Of a DNA stretch of 64,000 bases, positions 1 to 9,269 are shown in pieces. This stretch comes from Alphaproteobacteria bacterium (GTDB taxonomy: Bacteria; Pseudomonadota; Alphaproteobacteria; Micropepsales; Micropepsaceae): the NCBI GenBank assembly GCA_017308475.1, contig JAFKEU010000010.1, forward strand, positions 121,893 through 185,892. Direction: 5' to 3'. Made by a program: the position numbers and the translations under genes. The notes below the pieces were generated by a model. That model was not told the DNA's origin, searched no databases, and saw only the letters and a program-made list of their open reading frames with translations. Each line of letters opens with the position of its first letter. Within the stretch, counting starts at the first letter, position 1.

Positions 1-51
1 ATGGGCATTTCCGCTGACGATGGCGATCGCCTCAGAGTCGCCGGGCAGCCC

Positions 52-1332
52 TCAAGCCTCCACGCCATGCGGAATGGCATGGCCCACGCGCGGCAGCAAG
101 ACCCGCAACAACGGTCCCGTCATCACCGTCGTCATCACCGCCATGATCACCAGGATTGTGAAGACCTTCTGCGGGATGAAGCCCATATCGTAGCCGATGT
201 TGAGAACAATCAACTCCATCAGCGCGCGCGTGTTCATCAGTGATCCCAGGATCAGGGACTGCTGGTGATCGAATCCGGTCGACCGCCCCGCCAGATAGAC
301 CGGCAGCACCTTGCCGCCAATGGCCGCCGCCAGCACCAGCGCCAGCCAGCCCCAGTCAGCGGCATGCGTCAGACCCAGTACATTGGTGCGCAGGCCCGTA
401 AACGTAAAGAACACGGGCAGGAAGAAGACCAGCACGAAGCGGCCCACCTGCCGACGCCAGGCTTCCACGAACCCCTTGTCCTGATGGAAAAGCAGTCCCG
501 CCAGAAATCCCCCGAAGATGGTGAATATGCCCAGCAGATAGGTGCAGATGCCTGCCACGAATGTTACGCAGATGACCGCCATCATAAGATTGGCGGGCAC
601 TTCGCCATCATGCGCGGGAAAGGCTTTCAGCAGCCGTGCCACCAGCGGGCGCGCAACAAACCATGCGCCAAGGCCCAACGCCGCAATGCCGCCGACCTGC
701 CAGACCAGATGTGCAGGCGAGAACTGGGCCGCCGCATAGGCCGAAATCGCCGCCAACAGGACCCATCCGACGACATCGTTGATCGCAGCCGCCGATATCG
801 CCACCACGCCCATCTCTGTGCGGGTCAGGTCGAATTCGCGCAGGATCCGGCCCAGAATTGGTACCGCGGTGATCGCCAGACCCACACCCAGAAACAGGCT
901 GTAGATCAGCGCGTTCATGCCCGGCGCCAGCACGGGCGCGGTAATCCGGCCGACTATGAACCCCAGCGCAAAGGGGATGGATATGGACGCCGCGGCCACC
1001 CCGATCGTGGCGTTGCGGTTTCGCCGCCGCGCCATATGGCCAAATTCGAAATCCATGCCGATCTGGAACATCAGAAGTACCAGGCCGATCTGACTGATCA
1101 CCACGATGGGCGCGGAGGGCTTATCGCCAAACAGGAAGACCGATGCATCCGGAAAGAAGTGACCGAACAGCGAAGGCCCCAGAAGAAGACCGGCCAGGAT
1201 CTCGCCGACCACGCCCGGCTGGCCCAACCGGCGCATCAACTGGTTGCCCAGCCGTGCCGCCAGTATCATGGCGATCAATTGCAGGAGGGTGATGAAGAGA
1301 AGGTTTTCCGTGGCATGGACGGACGAATGCAT
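52..1332 (-). CDS. Cation:proton antiporter, CPA2 (Kef-like) family
   Basis: A polytopic inner-membrane protein of 426 residues with about 12 hydrophobic segments. It probably exchanges Na+ or K+ for protons. The family signature TAVPILGRIL lies near residues 155-164. It is followed by an Asn-Asp pair (about N185-D186), the ion-binding pair of CPA2 exchangers; the ND form is usually linked with electroneutral exchange, DD with electrogenic exchange. No C-terminal TrkA/RCK nucleotide-binding domain is present, unlike full-length KefB/KefC. I chose the ATG at 1332 over an upstream in-frame start because a GGAG lies just before it and the hydrophobic stretch starts soon after. It is divergent from the halogenase at 1530. 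The exact ion is not determinable. Confidence 0.85.
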   Translation of the reverse strand: MHSSVHATENLLFITLLQLIAMILAARLGNQLMRRLGQPGVVGEILAGLLLGPSLFGHFFPDASVFLFGDKPSAPIVVISQIGLVLLMFQIGMDFEFGHMARRRNRNATIGVAAASISIPFALGFIVGRITAPVLAPGMNALIYSLFLGVGLAITAVPILGRILREFDLTRTEMGVVAISAAAINDVVGWVLLAAISAYAAAQFSPAHLVWQVGGIAALGLGAWFVARPLVARLLKAFPAHDGEVPANLMMAVICVTFVAGICTYLLGIFTIFGGFLAGLLFHQDKGFVEAWRRQVGRFVLVFFLPVFFTFTGLRTNVLGLTHAADWGWLALVLAAAIGGKVLPVYLAGRSTGFDHQQSLILGSLMNTRALMELIVLNIGYDMGFIPQKVFTILVIMAVMTTVMTGPLLRVLLPRVGHAIPHGVEA

Positions 1333-1423
1333 GAGGGCTCCGGACCCCGCGCAAAAGCGCGGTCGCGCAAACAGGTTTTTTGGGATTTTTTTGCTGCGGC
1401 CCTCGAGCACGCGCACAAAAAAA

Positions 1424-1438
1424 TGATACCGTTATCCA
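1424..1438. promoter_or_regulatory. Possible LacI-type operator between divergent genes
   Basis: The near-palindrome TGATACCGTTATCCA with a central CG sits in the gap between the antiporter and the first halogenase. LacI-family operators in Caulobacter and sphingomonad uptake loci often have this GATA-nCGn-TATC form. No LacI gene is in the window, so this is inference from shape and position only. Confidence 0.3.
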
Positions 1439-1529
1439 GCCTGAAAATGCAACCCGAAATCTGATTTCGGCAGGCCTGAACGGCCCAGTCAAGTCATTGT
1501 TTTAACATGTAAATTTTCCAGGGCGGGAC

Positions 1530-3029
1530 ATGTCTATCGATCCCATTCGCAACATCGTAATCGTCGGCGGCGGCACGGCCGGCTGGATGGCAGCGGCGGG
1601 CCTTTCCAAGCACCTGCAGAATATGGACTGCCGCATCCGCCTGATCGAATCCGAACAGATCGGAACGATCGGCGTGGGTGAGGCCACCATCCCGCCCATC
1701 ATCGATTTTCTGCGCCTTCTGGGCATCGACGAGAATGACCTGATCCGCAAGACGCAGGCGACTTTCAAGCTGGGCATCGGCTTTTCGGGATGGACCCGCC
1801 CGGGTGATTTCTATTTCCATCCCTTTGGCCCCACCGGCTTCGGCATGGGTCCCATCTCGTTCCCCGCCTATTGGCTGAAAATGTATCTGGCCGGCCAGGC
1901 CGCGCGGCTGGAGGATTATTCGATCCAGGCGACGGCGGCAGACGCCGGACGTTTCATGCGACCGGTGCACGCGCCGGGCACGCCCCTGAACAAGATCACC
2001 TATGCGCTGCATTTCGACGCCTCGCTGTTCGCGCGCTTTCTGCGCGGCTTCGCCGAAGCGCGGGGCGTCCTGCGAACCGAAGGCAAGGTGCGGGCGGTAA
2101 ACCTGCGGGGCGAGGATGGCTTCATTGAATCCGTCACGATGGAAAACGGCGAAGCAATCGCGGGCGACCTGTTCATCGACTGCAGCGGTTTTCGCGGTCT
2201 TCTGATCGAGGGCGCGCTGAAGACCGGCTATCAGGATTGGACACGCTGGCTTCCCTGCGACCGGGCCCTGGCGGTGCCGTCTCAGAATGCCGGCCCTCCG
2301 TCATCCTATACCCTGTCGACCGCGCGCGATGCGGGCTGGCAGTGGCGCATCCCGCTGCAGCATCGCACCGGAAACGGCCATGTCTATTGCAGCGGCTTCA
2401 CCAGCGATGAGGCTGCGCGCGACACCCTGCTGTCGAATCTTCAGGGCAGGGCGCTGGCCGATCCCCTGGCTCTGCGTTTCGTCACCGGACGCCGCAACAA
2501 GGCGTGGAACAGGAATTGCGTGGCGCTGGGCCTGGCCAGCGGCTTTCTGGAGCCGCTGGAATCGACCAGCATCCACCTGATCCAGCGCGGCATCGCCATG
2601 TTGCTGAAATTCTTTCCCGACCGCAGTTTCGAGCCGGCTGACATCGACCGCTACAACCGCATTTTCGAATTCGAATTCGGACGTGTGCGCGATTTTCTGC
2701 TGCTGCACTATACCCAGACGCAGCTGGACGGGCCCTTTTGGGAACATTGCCGCAACATTCCCCTGACCGACAGCCTTGCGGAGAAGATAGAACTTTTCCG
2801 CAGCCATGGCCGCATCCTGCGCGAGGATACCGAGCTGTTTCCCGCACAAAGCTGGCTGTATGTGATGATCGGCCAGGGTATCCGGCCACGCCGCCATGAA
2901 CCGACAGTGGATACGCTGGACGATGCGGCCATCGCCGCCAACCTGACTGATATTCGCGCCGTGGTGAAACGGTGCGTCGACGCCATGCCGATGCACCAGT
3001 CCTTCATCGACAAGCATTGCGCCGCCTAG
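1530..3029 (+). CDS. Flavin-dependent tryptophan halogenase family protein (1)
   Basis: A 499-residue FAD-dependent halogenase homologue (PF04820). The N-terminus has the dinucleotide-binding motif GGGTAGW near residues 13-19 and the GVGEATIP segment near 48-55. The catalytic lysine equivalent to K79 of PrnA/RebH appears conserved as about K80 in TFKLGIGF. The WxWxIP halogenase motif is present as WQWRIP, and the FLEPLEST segment carrying the conserved glutamate is also intact. In characterised members FADH2 from a separate reductase and chloride give HOCl, which reaches the substrate through this lysine. No flavin reductase is adjacent. Members beside TonB receptors and SapC genes mostly have no proven substrate. 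The stop shares four bases with the convergent cupin gene. Confidence 0.9.
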   Translation: MSIDPIRNIVIVGGGTAGWMAAAGLSKHLQNMDCRIRLIESEQIGTIGVGEATIPPIIDFLRLLGIDENDLIRKTQATFKLGIGFSGWTRPGDFYFHPFGPTGFGMGPISFPAYWLKMYLAGQAARLEDYSIQATAADAGRFMRPVHAPGTPLNKITYALHFDASLFARFLRGFAEARGVLRTEGKVRAVNLRGEDGFIESVTMENGEAIAGDLFIDCSGFRGLLIEGALKTGYQDWTRWLPCDRALAVPSQNAGPPSSYTLSTARDAGWQWRIPLQHRTGNGHVYCSGFTSDEAARDTLLSNLQGRALADPLALRFVTGRRNKAWNRNCVALGLASGFLEPLESTSIHLIQRGIAMLLKFFPDRSFEPADIDRYNRIFEFEFGRVRDFLLLHYTQTQLDGPFWEHCRNIPLTDSLAEKIELFRSHGRILREDTELFPAQSWLYVMIGQGIRPRRHEPTVDTLDDAAIAANLTDIRAVVKRCVDAMPMHQSFIDKHCAA

Positions 3030-4024
3030 GAACCGCCGCGCAGAAGATACATCACCCGGGCGCGTATCTTGCCGTAATTCTCAGCCAGCGGGCCCAGCAG
3101 GCCGTGGCGCTCCGGCGGCAGATGCGCCAGAGGATGGCCGTGCTCGCGGAAGACATAGTGATCGAACAACGCCTTCCAGGCGCGGCGCTCGGGCGCGGGC
3201 CGCCCGGCAATCGCGATCATCGCAAGCAGCATGCTGGTGTAAGGTGCATCCGGGCCAAGGGCAAATGCATCCCACCAGTAATTCACCAGGCCATTGAACG
3301 GGGCGGTGGCTTCCACCTGGTGCCACCACAGCTTGGGCAGATAGAGCGCATCACCCGCCTCGAGCTCTGCAGTCAGTGCCCGGCCTCGCACCGCTTCAAA
3401 CCGCGGGTAGCGCGGATCGCCCGGCACCGCGGCCGCCGCAAGGCTGACGGGCTGGCCCGCCATCGTGTGATCGATGGGGCCCACATAGAGGTCTTCGATC
3501 AATTCGGGCGCATAGAGCGTGAAACGCCGCCGCCCCGCCACGACACAGGCCAGATTGTCGACCGTGTCGTAATGGGCCGAAACGTTGGAGGCATGACCCA
3601 GCCAAATGCGCGGCCCCGCAGCCGCAGGTACCAGCGGCATGGCATTTTCCGCGGCAAAGCCCGGCAGGTAATCGCCAACCGGTACCGAGCCGATATAGAC
3701 GGACTGCGAGGGAGAAACGTCTGACAGAATCAGATCCAGCGCCGCGCCAAATGCCATGCGCCTGCGCGTAAAATTGAATCCGGCAAGATCGGCGTTGTAG
3801 TAGTATTTGCCCGCGATGCCCGGATCGCCGAAGAAAGCATCCATTTCGCCGCCCGCATCCATCCGACGCAGATACGTCCTCAGCTCAGCGGCTGTTGCGC
3901 CGGCGCGCACGACCGGCCATTCCGCGACCTGGCCGCGCAGAATTACCGGCCGGCAGGGCAGAACGACATTGCGCAGGAATTGCTGCGGCTCTGACATCTC
4001 GCCGATTTCGGCGACAACCGTCAT
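3026..4024 (-). CDS. Cupin-like / JmjC-type protein (cupin_8 family)
   Basis: A 332-residue protein of the cupin_8/JmjC-like fold (PF13621), related to Fe(II)/2-oxoglutarate hydroxylases. The metal triad is visible: H151 and D153 in the sequence AHYDT, and H235 in LWWHQVE. A Cupin_8-style LYLPKLWWH segment precedes the last histidine, so it could be an active oxygenase. It is the last gene of a minus-strand operon after SapC, overlapping it by 4 bases (ATGA), which suggests translational coupling. This family is often found with SapC, halogenase-like and TonB receptor genes in Caulobacterales and sphingomonads. The substrate is unknown; hydroxylation of a protein side chain or of the imported ligand are both possible. 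Confidence 0.82.
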   Translation of the reverse strand: MTVVAEIGEMSEPQQFLRNVVLPCRPVILRGQVAEWPVVRAGATAAELRTYLRRMDAGGEMDAFFGDPGIAGKYYYNADLAGFNFTRRRMAFGAALDLILSDVSPSQSVYIGSVPVGDYLPGFAAENAMPLVPAAAGPRIWLGHASNVSAHYDTVDNLACVVAGRRRFTLYAPELIEDLYVGPIDHTMAGQPVSLAAAAVPGDPRYPRFEAVRGRALTAELEAGDALYLPKLWWHQVEATAPFNGLVNYWWDAFALGPDAPYTSMLLAMIAIAGRPAPERRAWKALFDHYVFREHGHPLAHLPPERHGLLGPLAENYGKIRARVMYLLRGGS

Positions 4025-4731
4025 ACCCCGGCCAGGGCGGCGCTGGTGTCCAGCAGGGCGTCATTCTTCATGCGGGCCAGCACGGCTACCTGCTTCAGAG
4101 ACGCGATCATCAGGTAGATCAGATGAAGATATTCCCTGCGGAAGAGGTCGATGACGGTTGCATCGTCCAACGCCCGCAAGGAATCCTGGTTGATGGTATA
4201 GAGGCCCGTCAGGGTCCGCTTGCCTCCATCGTCAAAGCTCACGGTAATGTCGACCGGCTCAACCAGTTTCAGCCGCAGCAGCGCATCGACAAAGGCCTTG
4301 GTCAGATCGATGCCCCGCGTCAGGTCGCGAAACAGCGCCATGATGCCTTGCAGATAGCGCGATGGTTCGCCGGCCTCGGTGAAAAGCGCAGTGCCTGTTT
4401 CACCCACGCGCGGGCTGTCCAGATCGATGGCCAGGTCGCTTCCCGCGGTGAAGAAGGGCCCCCGCTGAAGGTTGAGTGGCCGATAGGTCTGCATGCCCCT
4501 GCCGTCGAGAAACAGGTTTTCGCCTTCGTCGAAACCCAGCATCGCGCCGACAAAAAAAACGCCGGTGTTGGAATCCTTGGTCAGCAGTATTGGATAGTGC
4601 ACCGCCAAAAACGGAAACTCCCCCAGGATCACCGGCACAAAGCGCTGATTGTCGCCAAAGCGGGCTGAGGCGCCGGCCTGCACCTTCAGCCCGCGATGCG
4701 CGTAGTTATTCAACAGGGTAACGTTGGTCAT
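4021..4731 (-). CDS. SapC family protein
   Basis: A 236-residue protein of the SapC family (PF07277), named after a Campylobacter surface-layer locus but of unproven function. It has the usual N-terminal features: VTLLNNYAHRGLKV, then RFVPVILGEFPFLAVHYPIL, and GFDEGENLF. No signal peptide or membrane segment is seen, so it is probably cytoplasmic. I chose the ATG at 4731 because the family starts there; an in-frame ATG at 4770 would overlap the halogenase end. It sits 13 bases after the second halogenase and overlaps the cupin_8 gene by 4 bases, so the three genes form one transcription unit. Co-occurrence with halogenase-like genes is common, but its mechanistic role is unknown. Confidence 0.85.
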   Translation of the reverse strand: MTNVTLLNNYAHRGLKVQAGASARFGDNQRFVPVILGEFPFLAVHYPILLTKDSNTGVFFVGAMLGFDEGENLFLDGRGMQTYRPLNLQRGPFFTAGSDLAIDLDSPRVGETGTALFTEAGEPSRYLQGIMALFRDLTRGIDLTKAFVDALLRLKLVEPVDITVSFDDGGKRTLTGLYTINQDSLRALDDATVIDLFRREYLHLIYLMIASLKQVAVLARMKNDALLDTSAALAGV

Positions 4732-4744
4732 GGCGGCCTTTCGG

Positions 4745-6289
4745 TCAGATAGGCTGCAGGCCGTATTCATGGATCTTCTTCACCAGGTCACGATTCCTGG
4801 GCAGCGTCGCGCGCATCTTGCGTGTCATGTCCTGGGCTTCCCGCATATATCCGGCCGCCATGGCGCGGGTGCCGCTGTTGCTATCAGGCGAAACTTCGGT
4901 GCGGAATCCCATGCCATAGAGCACATACTGATAGCTGGCGGCCGGAAACACTTCCTCGATGCGATCGAACTCGTCGAAGAACCAGGGCGGCTGATACTTC
5001 CAAAGGTGCAGAAGATTCTTCAGCCGGTCGGGCACCGTGGCCGGATCGGTATTGTCCTGCCAGAATTTTTCCGGACGGCGAGTCAGGACGTAATGCAGCT
5101 TCAGAAAATCGATGATGCGGCCCCAGCGGTAATGGTTCACATCGTTGAACCTGGCCGATACGATGTCCATTACTTCGCGGTTGGCAGGCATCTGTTCGGC
5201 GATCAGCTTGGCCGACAGTTCGATGAGCACGATGGCCGACGATTCCAGCGGCTCCAGGAAACCCGCCGCCAAGCCGACCGCCACGCAATTTTTTTTCCAG
5301 AACGTCTCGCGATGCCCGCCCCGGATGGGAATCTTGCGCGCGGTCAGTCCCTTGGCGCGGTGGCCGACATAGCGGCGCAACTCTTCCTCGGCCGCCTCGT
5401 CGCTGATATGCCTACTGGAATAAACGTAGCCGACACCGCGCCGCGTGGGCAGGCCGATGTCCCATGTCCAACCCGCCGACTGGGCAGTGGAAATGGTATG
5501 CGACGCCATCGGTGCATCTTCGCTTTCGTAGGGCACCTGCATTGCCAGCGCGCGGTCGCAGAACAGCACGTCGCCGCTATCCTTGAATCCAACGCCCAGC
5601 GTCTGGCCGAGCAACAGGCTGCGAAAGCCCGTGCAGTCCACGAACAGGTCGCCGGATATGTCGCCGGCCTGCTCGGTGGAGAGGCCGGCAATATCGCCGT
5701 TCTCCGCCAGCTTCACCTGCTTCACATCCGCCAGCACATGGCGCACGCCCAGCTTTTCAGTGCAGTGTTTCTGGATAAAGGGCGCGAATTTGCTCGCGTC
5801 CAGATGATAGGCATAATTGGCCATCGCCTGATATTCCGGCGTGGTGATCGTCTTGGGCGCCAGGCCGTCATCGCACAAAACGCCTTGCGGCGTCACCATA
5901 TCACAGAAGCTGCGGCCACCTTCATTTTCCAGCCAGTGCGGCACCAGGTTCACCTGCGTGAACCCCTGCGGCAGCATCAGTGGATGATAGTAACCATCAT
6001 CTTCCGCGCCCGTGGTCCAGCCCGCAAAACGTGCGCCCTGCTTGAAGGCAGCATCGCAGTGCCGGAACAGATCGGTTTCCGAGACGCCCATGCGTTCGAG
6101 TGTCGTGCGCAGCGTGGGCCATGTACCCTCGCCCACGCCGATGATCGGGACGTTGGGCGATTCCACCAGCGTGACGGAAAAGGCGCCAGCCTTGATGCGC
6201 CCCTGATGGCGCGCGGCGATGACCCCGGCGCTCAACCACCCTGCGGTGCCGCCACCGACAATGACAATCTTCTGAACCGGATGGATCAT
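4745..6289 (-). CDS. Flavin-dependent tryptophan halogenase family protein (2)
   Basis: A 514-residue second halogenase homologue. It has the FAD motif GGGTAGW near residues 12-18, GVGEGTWP near 51-58, and a K79-equivalent lysine at about K83 in AAFKQGARF. FLEPLESSAIVLIE carries the conserved glutamate. It departs from the consensus at WxWxIP, reading WTWDIGL, so proline is replaced by glycine. The protein is clearly diverged from the neighbour at 1530, so this is not a recent tandem duplicate. I chose the ATG at 6289 because the FAD motif begins 11 residues later; the upstream extension runs through the terminator of the receptor gene. It is the first gene of the halogenase-SapC-cupin operon. 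Activity as a halogenase is likely by family but unproven for this subgroup. Confidence 0.88.
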   Translation of the reverse strand: MIHPVQKIVIVGGGTAGWLSAGVIAARHQGRIKAGAFSVTLVESPNVPIIGVGEGTWPTLRTTLERMGVSETDLFRHCDAAFKQGARFAGWTTGAEDDGYYHPLMLPQGFTQVNLVPHWLENEGGRSFCDMVTPQGVLCDDGLAPKTITTPEYQAMANYAYHLDASKFAPFIQKHCTEKLGVRHVLADVKQVKLAENGDIAGLSTEQAGDISGDLFVDCTGFRSLLLGQTLGVGFKDSGDVLFCDRALAMQVPYESEDAPMASHTISTAQSAGWTWDIGLPTRRGVGYVYSSRHISDEAAEEELRRYVGHRAKGLTARKIPIRGGHRETFWKKNCVAVGLAAGFLEPLESSAIVLIELSAKLIAEQMPANREVMDIVSARFNDVNHYRWGRIIDFLKLHYVLTRRPEKFWQDNTDPATVPDRLKNLLHLWKYQPPWFFDEFDRIEEVFPAASYQYVLYGMGFRTEVSPDSNSGTRAMAAGYMREAQDMTRKMRATLPRNRDLVKKIHEYGLQPI

Positions 6290-6324
6290 ATGGTGAGTTT
6301 TAGCACGCGCGCGAAACGGGCCCA

Positions 6325-6352
6325 ATAAAAAAGGGGCCGCCGAAGCGGCCCC
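6325..6352 (-). terminator. Intrinsic terminator after TonB receptor 1
   Basis: On the minus strand an 8-bp GC stem (GGGGCCGC / GCGGCCCC, four-base loop) is followed by a run of Ts. It lies 23 bases after the receptor stop and before the halogenase operon. Expression of the downstream operon therefore needs read-through or its own promoter in the short gap. Confidence 0.8.
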
Positions 6353-6374
6353 GAGTTCAGTTTCCCTGAGGGGG

Positions 6375-9269
6375 TCAGAGCTTGTAATGCAGTCCCAGCG
6401 TGAAGCGCCGGCCATAGTCCACCACGTCCAGGACCTGTTCGCTGAACCGGCCATGGGTGGCGTAGTTGGCGTCGGTCAGGTTCTGGGCCGTGAAATAGAC
6501 GTTGAACTGCTCGGTGATGTCATAGCTGGTGCTGAAGTCGATCTGGGTGCTGGCATTCACGAAGGTCGGCTCGGTGCCGAACTTCGAGCCATTCTGCCCC
6601 TGACCGAACTGGACCAGCGAAGCATCCTGCCAGGTCATCGCAATACGGGCCTGGAAGCCGTCTTTGTCATAGAAGCCGACAAGGTTGGCGCTGTCGGCCA
6701 GGCCCGTCACCGCAAAGCCAGAGATGGTGATGTTGGTCGGATCATAGGGCTTGTTGGTGCCGACCACGGTCCCATTGGCCTGCAGACCCCATCCGGTATC
6801 GCCGAACACATGCTGCACCGCGAATTCGGCGCCATAGACATTGGCGGTCGGCCCATTGACGTTGGAGCTGATCGTGAACACCCCCGGCGCGCCCGTCGTG
6901 GGATCGATGACGCCGTTGATGTTGCCCTGCTTGGTACCCTGCACGATGAAGTTGGTCACGTTCTTGTTGAAGACATCGACCGACGCATAGGAGTTCGGCG
7001 CATAGTACCATTCCGCTCCAAGATCGAGAGAGTCGGACAGGTAGGGCATCAACTGCGGATTGCCGCCGCTGGCCGTCAGCGCGCCGACGCGCGGGCTGGT
7101 CGGCACGTTGAGAACCGGCGTGATCTGGTTCAGCGGGGGACGGGTCAGCGTGCGGGAGGCATTGAAACGCAGCTGCAGATCGTCGGTCGGCGACAGGGTC
7201 GCGTCGAAGTTCGGCAGCAGGTACTGATAGTCGTTGGTGCCGGTAACCGTCGATTGCGGACCGAACGTGGTCACGAACGCGGTGTGGTCGGACGGCTGCA
7301 CCGTCAGGGCGGTGGGCTGTCGACCGATGCCGATGGCGGTCAGGTTGGTGAACTCCTGGCGCAGGCCGACATTGATGCGCAACGGCATGCCCGCGAGCTG
7401 GCTCTTGGACGTGACGCTGATATAGGCCGCGTTGGTGTTCTCGATGATCTGCTGATAGCTCCCGACATTGAGCGCCGTGCGATAGACACCGTCGAAGGCG
7501 GGGGTACAGCAGCCGACGTTATAGCCGGGAACGGTCGTGGTCTGCGGATTGCCCAGCCCCTGCAGGTAGTTCAACACCTGATAGGGATTGAAGGCCAACA
7601 CGTTCGCCGGCAGGCCGCTACCGCCCCAGCCGTTGATGAAATCGGCGGTGCTGAAGGAACGGGTGAAGAAGTCCTGCGGCAGTGCCGCGCCGTGCGTGCC
7701 GTTGTTGTTCGACGCCGGGCCGTAACCGGCATAGGCCTGCCAGTCATTGTTGGCGAAGTCGTCATAGGTGTGGGCGTTGTCATGGTCGCCGACATATTGA
7801 TAGCCGAAGACGACCTTCAGATTGTCGCTGTCATCCCATTCACCCTCCAGCTTGAGCTGCTGGACCTTGTCGGTGCGATTGGGCTGGCTGATGGGCAGCA
7901 CATGACTGCCGATCAGACCGTTGTTGATGAAGCGGCTGGCGTCGCCATTGGGGCCGATACCGCTGGGATAGGGAAGATCGTGCCCGCCCGGGATCACGAT
8001 ACCGACAGCGGTACCATTGGTACCGCCGGGTGTCGAGGGGCCGTACCCCACATCGACGTCGATGGACGAAAGCTGGCCGCCGGGATTCAACTGCGACAGT
8101 GCCTGGGCGGCATCGGCCGTGAAGGACAGGCGGTCATTTACCTGCCACTTCGTGTTGACGCCCCACATATTGTTCTGAATCACCGAACCGTTGAGCTGCG
8201 ATTGGAAGTCGGTTGGGGTATTGGGTTGAGTGAAGTTGGTGATCGTCCCGTTATTGTTGGTATCGACGTTGCGCAGGCTGCCGGAATTGAACCAGACGGA
8301 GTAGCCGTACTGGACCGCATGCAGCGTGTCGCGCGAATAGTTGTCGTCGACCGTAACCACGACCGAGTCCGCCGGCTTCCACTGCAGCGCCAGGCGCCCG
8401 TCGTAGCGGGTGTCGGTCGTGGTTTCCTGATAGAGGCCGTAGTCCTGGATGAACCAGGCGGGCCGCGAGTCCGGCGTCAGGGTCGCGGCGCAAGGGGCGG
8501 CCGCACCCGTCCGCTGGCATGGATCCAGATATGTGCCTTCCCAGCCCTGGATGTTCACATGGTTGCCGCGAATGCGAGAGGAGGTATAAGCCGCGTCGAG
8601 AAGGACGCCGAAACGGTCGCCATCGAACGTGTCGCTGATCAGGAAATCCGCGTTGGGCATGGGATTGCCCTGCTCCGGCGAGAAGGTGGTCGACACCGCG
8701 CCCACCACGTTCAGGCCGGGATGATCGAAAGGCTTGGGGTACTTGATATTGACGGTCGCGCCGATGGCGCCCGAAGACAACGAGGCATCGGGCGACTTCA
8801 ATACGTCCATCTGGCTTATGAAGTCGGCACTGACGGCACTGAAGTCGTAGTTGCGGCCCGTGGCGCTCGACACCTTGCGGCCGTCATACAGCGTTTCGTT
8901 GAAGGCAGGGCCGAAGCCGCGCACAGTGATCTGGGTCGCGTTTCCGGTCGAGGTGGCCACGCCGCCGATGGCGGTGGCGCCGCGGCTGACGGTGACGCCC
9001 GGCACATGCTGCAGGGCGGCAGCGATGTCGGCGTCGGGGAACTTGCCGATATCCTCGGCAGAGATCGAATCCACCAATCCCAGCGAGTCGCGCTTGACGT
9101 CCAGGTTCTTCTGCAACGAGCTGATCAGGCCGGTGACGGTCACGCTTTCGACCTGGTCGTTGGCGGCAGCCGCCTGCTGCGCCGCCGCCGGCAGCGCCAT
9201 CGCCATCACGCAAACACCGCCCATCAGTGCGGTGCGCACACCATGACGAACAAAACCCCCGTTGGACAT
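6375..9269 (-). CDS. TonB-dependent receptor without signalling domain
   Basis: A 964-residue outer-membrane active-transport receptor. The N-terminus has a signal peptide (hydrophobic stretch ending ALPAAAQ), then a plug domain opening with VESVTVTGLISSLQ, AEDIGKFPDADIAAALQHVPGV and the QITVRGFGPAFNETLYDG segment. A long beta-barrel follows and ends in an aromatic-rich strand (RRFTLGLHYKL). The start at 9269 has an AGGGGAAG ribosome site; the upstream extension lacks signal-peptide character. It is strongly similar throughout to the receptor at 11393 (shared GNHVNIQGW, LIGSHVLPI and GCC-PAFDG segments) but lacks that protein's STN domain. The TIGR01782-like architecture is typical of Caulobacterales and sphingomonad receptors for carbohydrates or other large ligands. 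The ligand cannot be told. Confidence 0.93.
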   Translation of the reverse strand: MSNGGFVRHGVRTALMGGVCVMAMALPAAAQQAAAANDQVESVTVTGLISSLQKNLDVKRDSLGLVDSISAEDIGKFPDADIAAALQHVPGVTVSRGATAIGGVATSTGNATQITVRGFGPAFNETLYDGRKVSSATGRNYDFSAVSADFISQMDVLKSPDASLSSGAIGATVNIKYPKPFDHPGLNVVGAVSTTFSPEQGNPMPNADFLISDTFDGDRFGVLLDAAYTSSRIRGNHVNIQGWEGTYLDPCQRTGAAAPCAATLTPDSRPAWFIQDYGLYQETTTDTRYDGRLALQWKPADSVVVTVDDNYSRDTLHAVQYGYSVWFNSGSLRNVDTNNNGTITNFTQPNTPTDFQSQLNGSVIQNNMWGVNTKWQVNDRLSFTADAAQALSQLNPGGQLSSIDVDVGYGPSTPGGTNGTAVGIVIPGGHDLPYPSGIGPNGDASRFINNGLIGSHVLPISQPNRTDKVQQLKLEGEWDDSDNLKVVFGYQYVGDHDNAHTYDDFANNDWQAYAGYGPASNNNGTHGAALPQDFFTRSFSTADFINGWGGSGLPANVLAFNPYQVLNYLQGLGNPQTTTVPGYNVGCCTPAFDGVYRTALNVGSYQQIIENTNAAYISVTSKSQLAGMPLRINVGLRQEFTNLTAIGIGRQPTALTVQPSDHTAFVTTFGPQSTVTGTNDYQYLLPNFDATLSPTDDLQLRFNASRTLTRPPLNQITPVLNVPTSPRVGALTASGGNPQLMPYLSDSLDLGAEWYYAPNSYASVDVFNKNVTNFIVQGTKQGNINGVIDPTTGAPGVFTISSNVNGPTANVYGAEFAVQHVFGDTGWGLQANGTVVGTNKPYDPTNITISGFAVTGLADSANLVGFYDKDGFQARIAMTWQDASLVQFGQGQNGSKFGTEPTFVNASTQIDFSTSYDITEQFNVYFTAQNLTDANYATHGRFSEQVLDVVDYGRRFTLGLHYKL

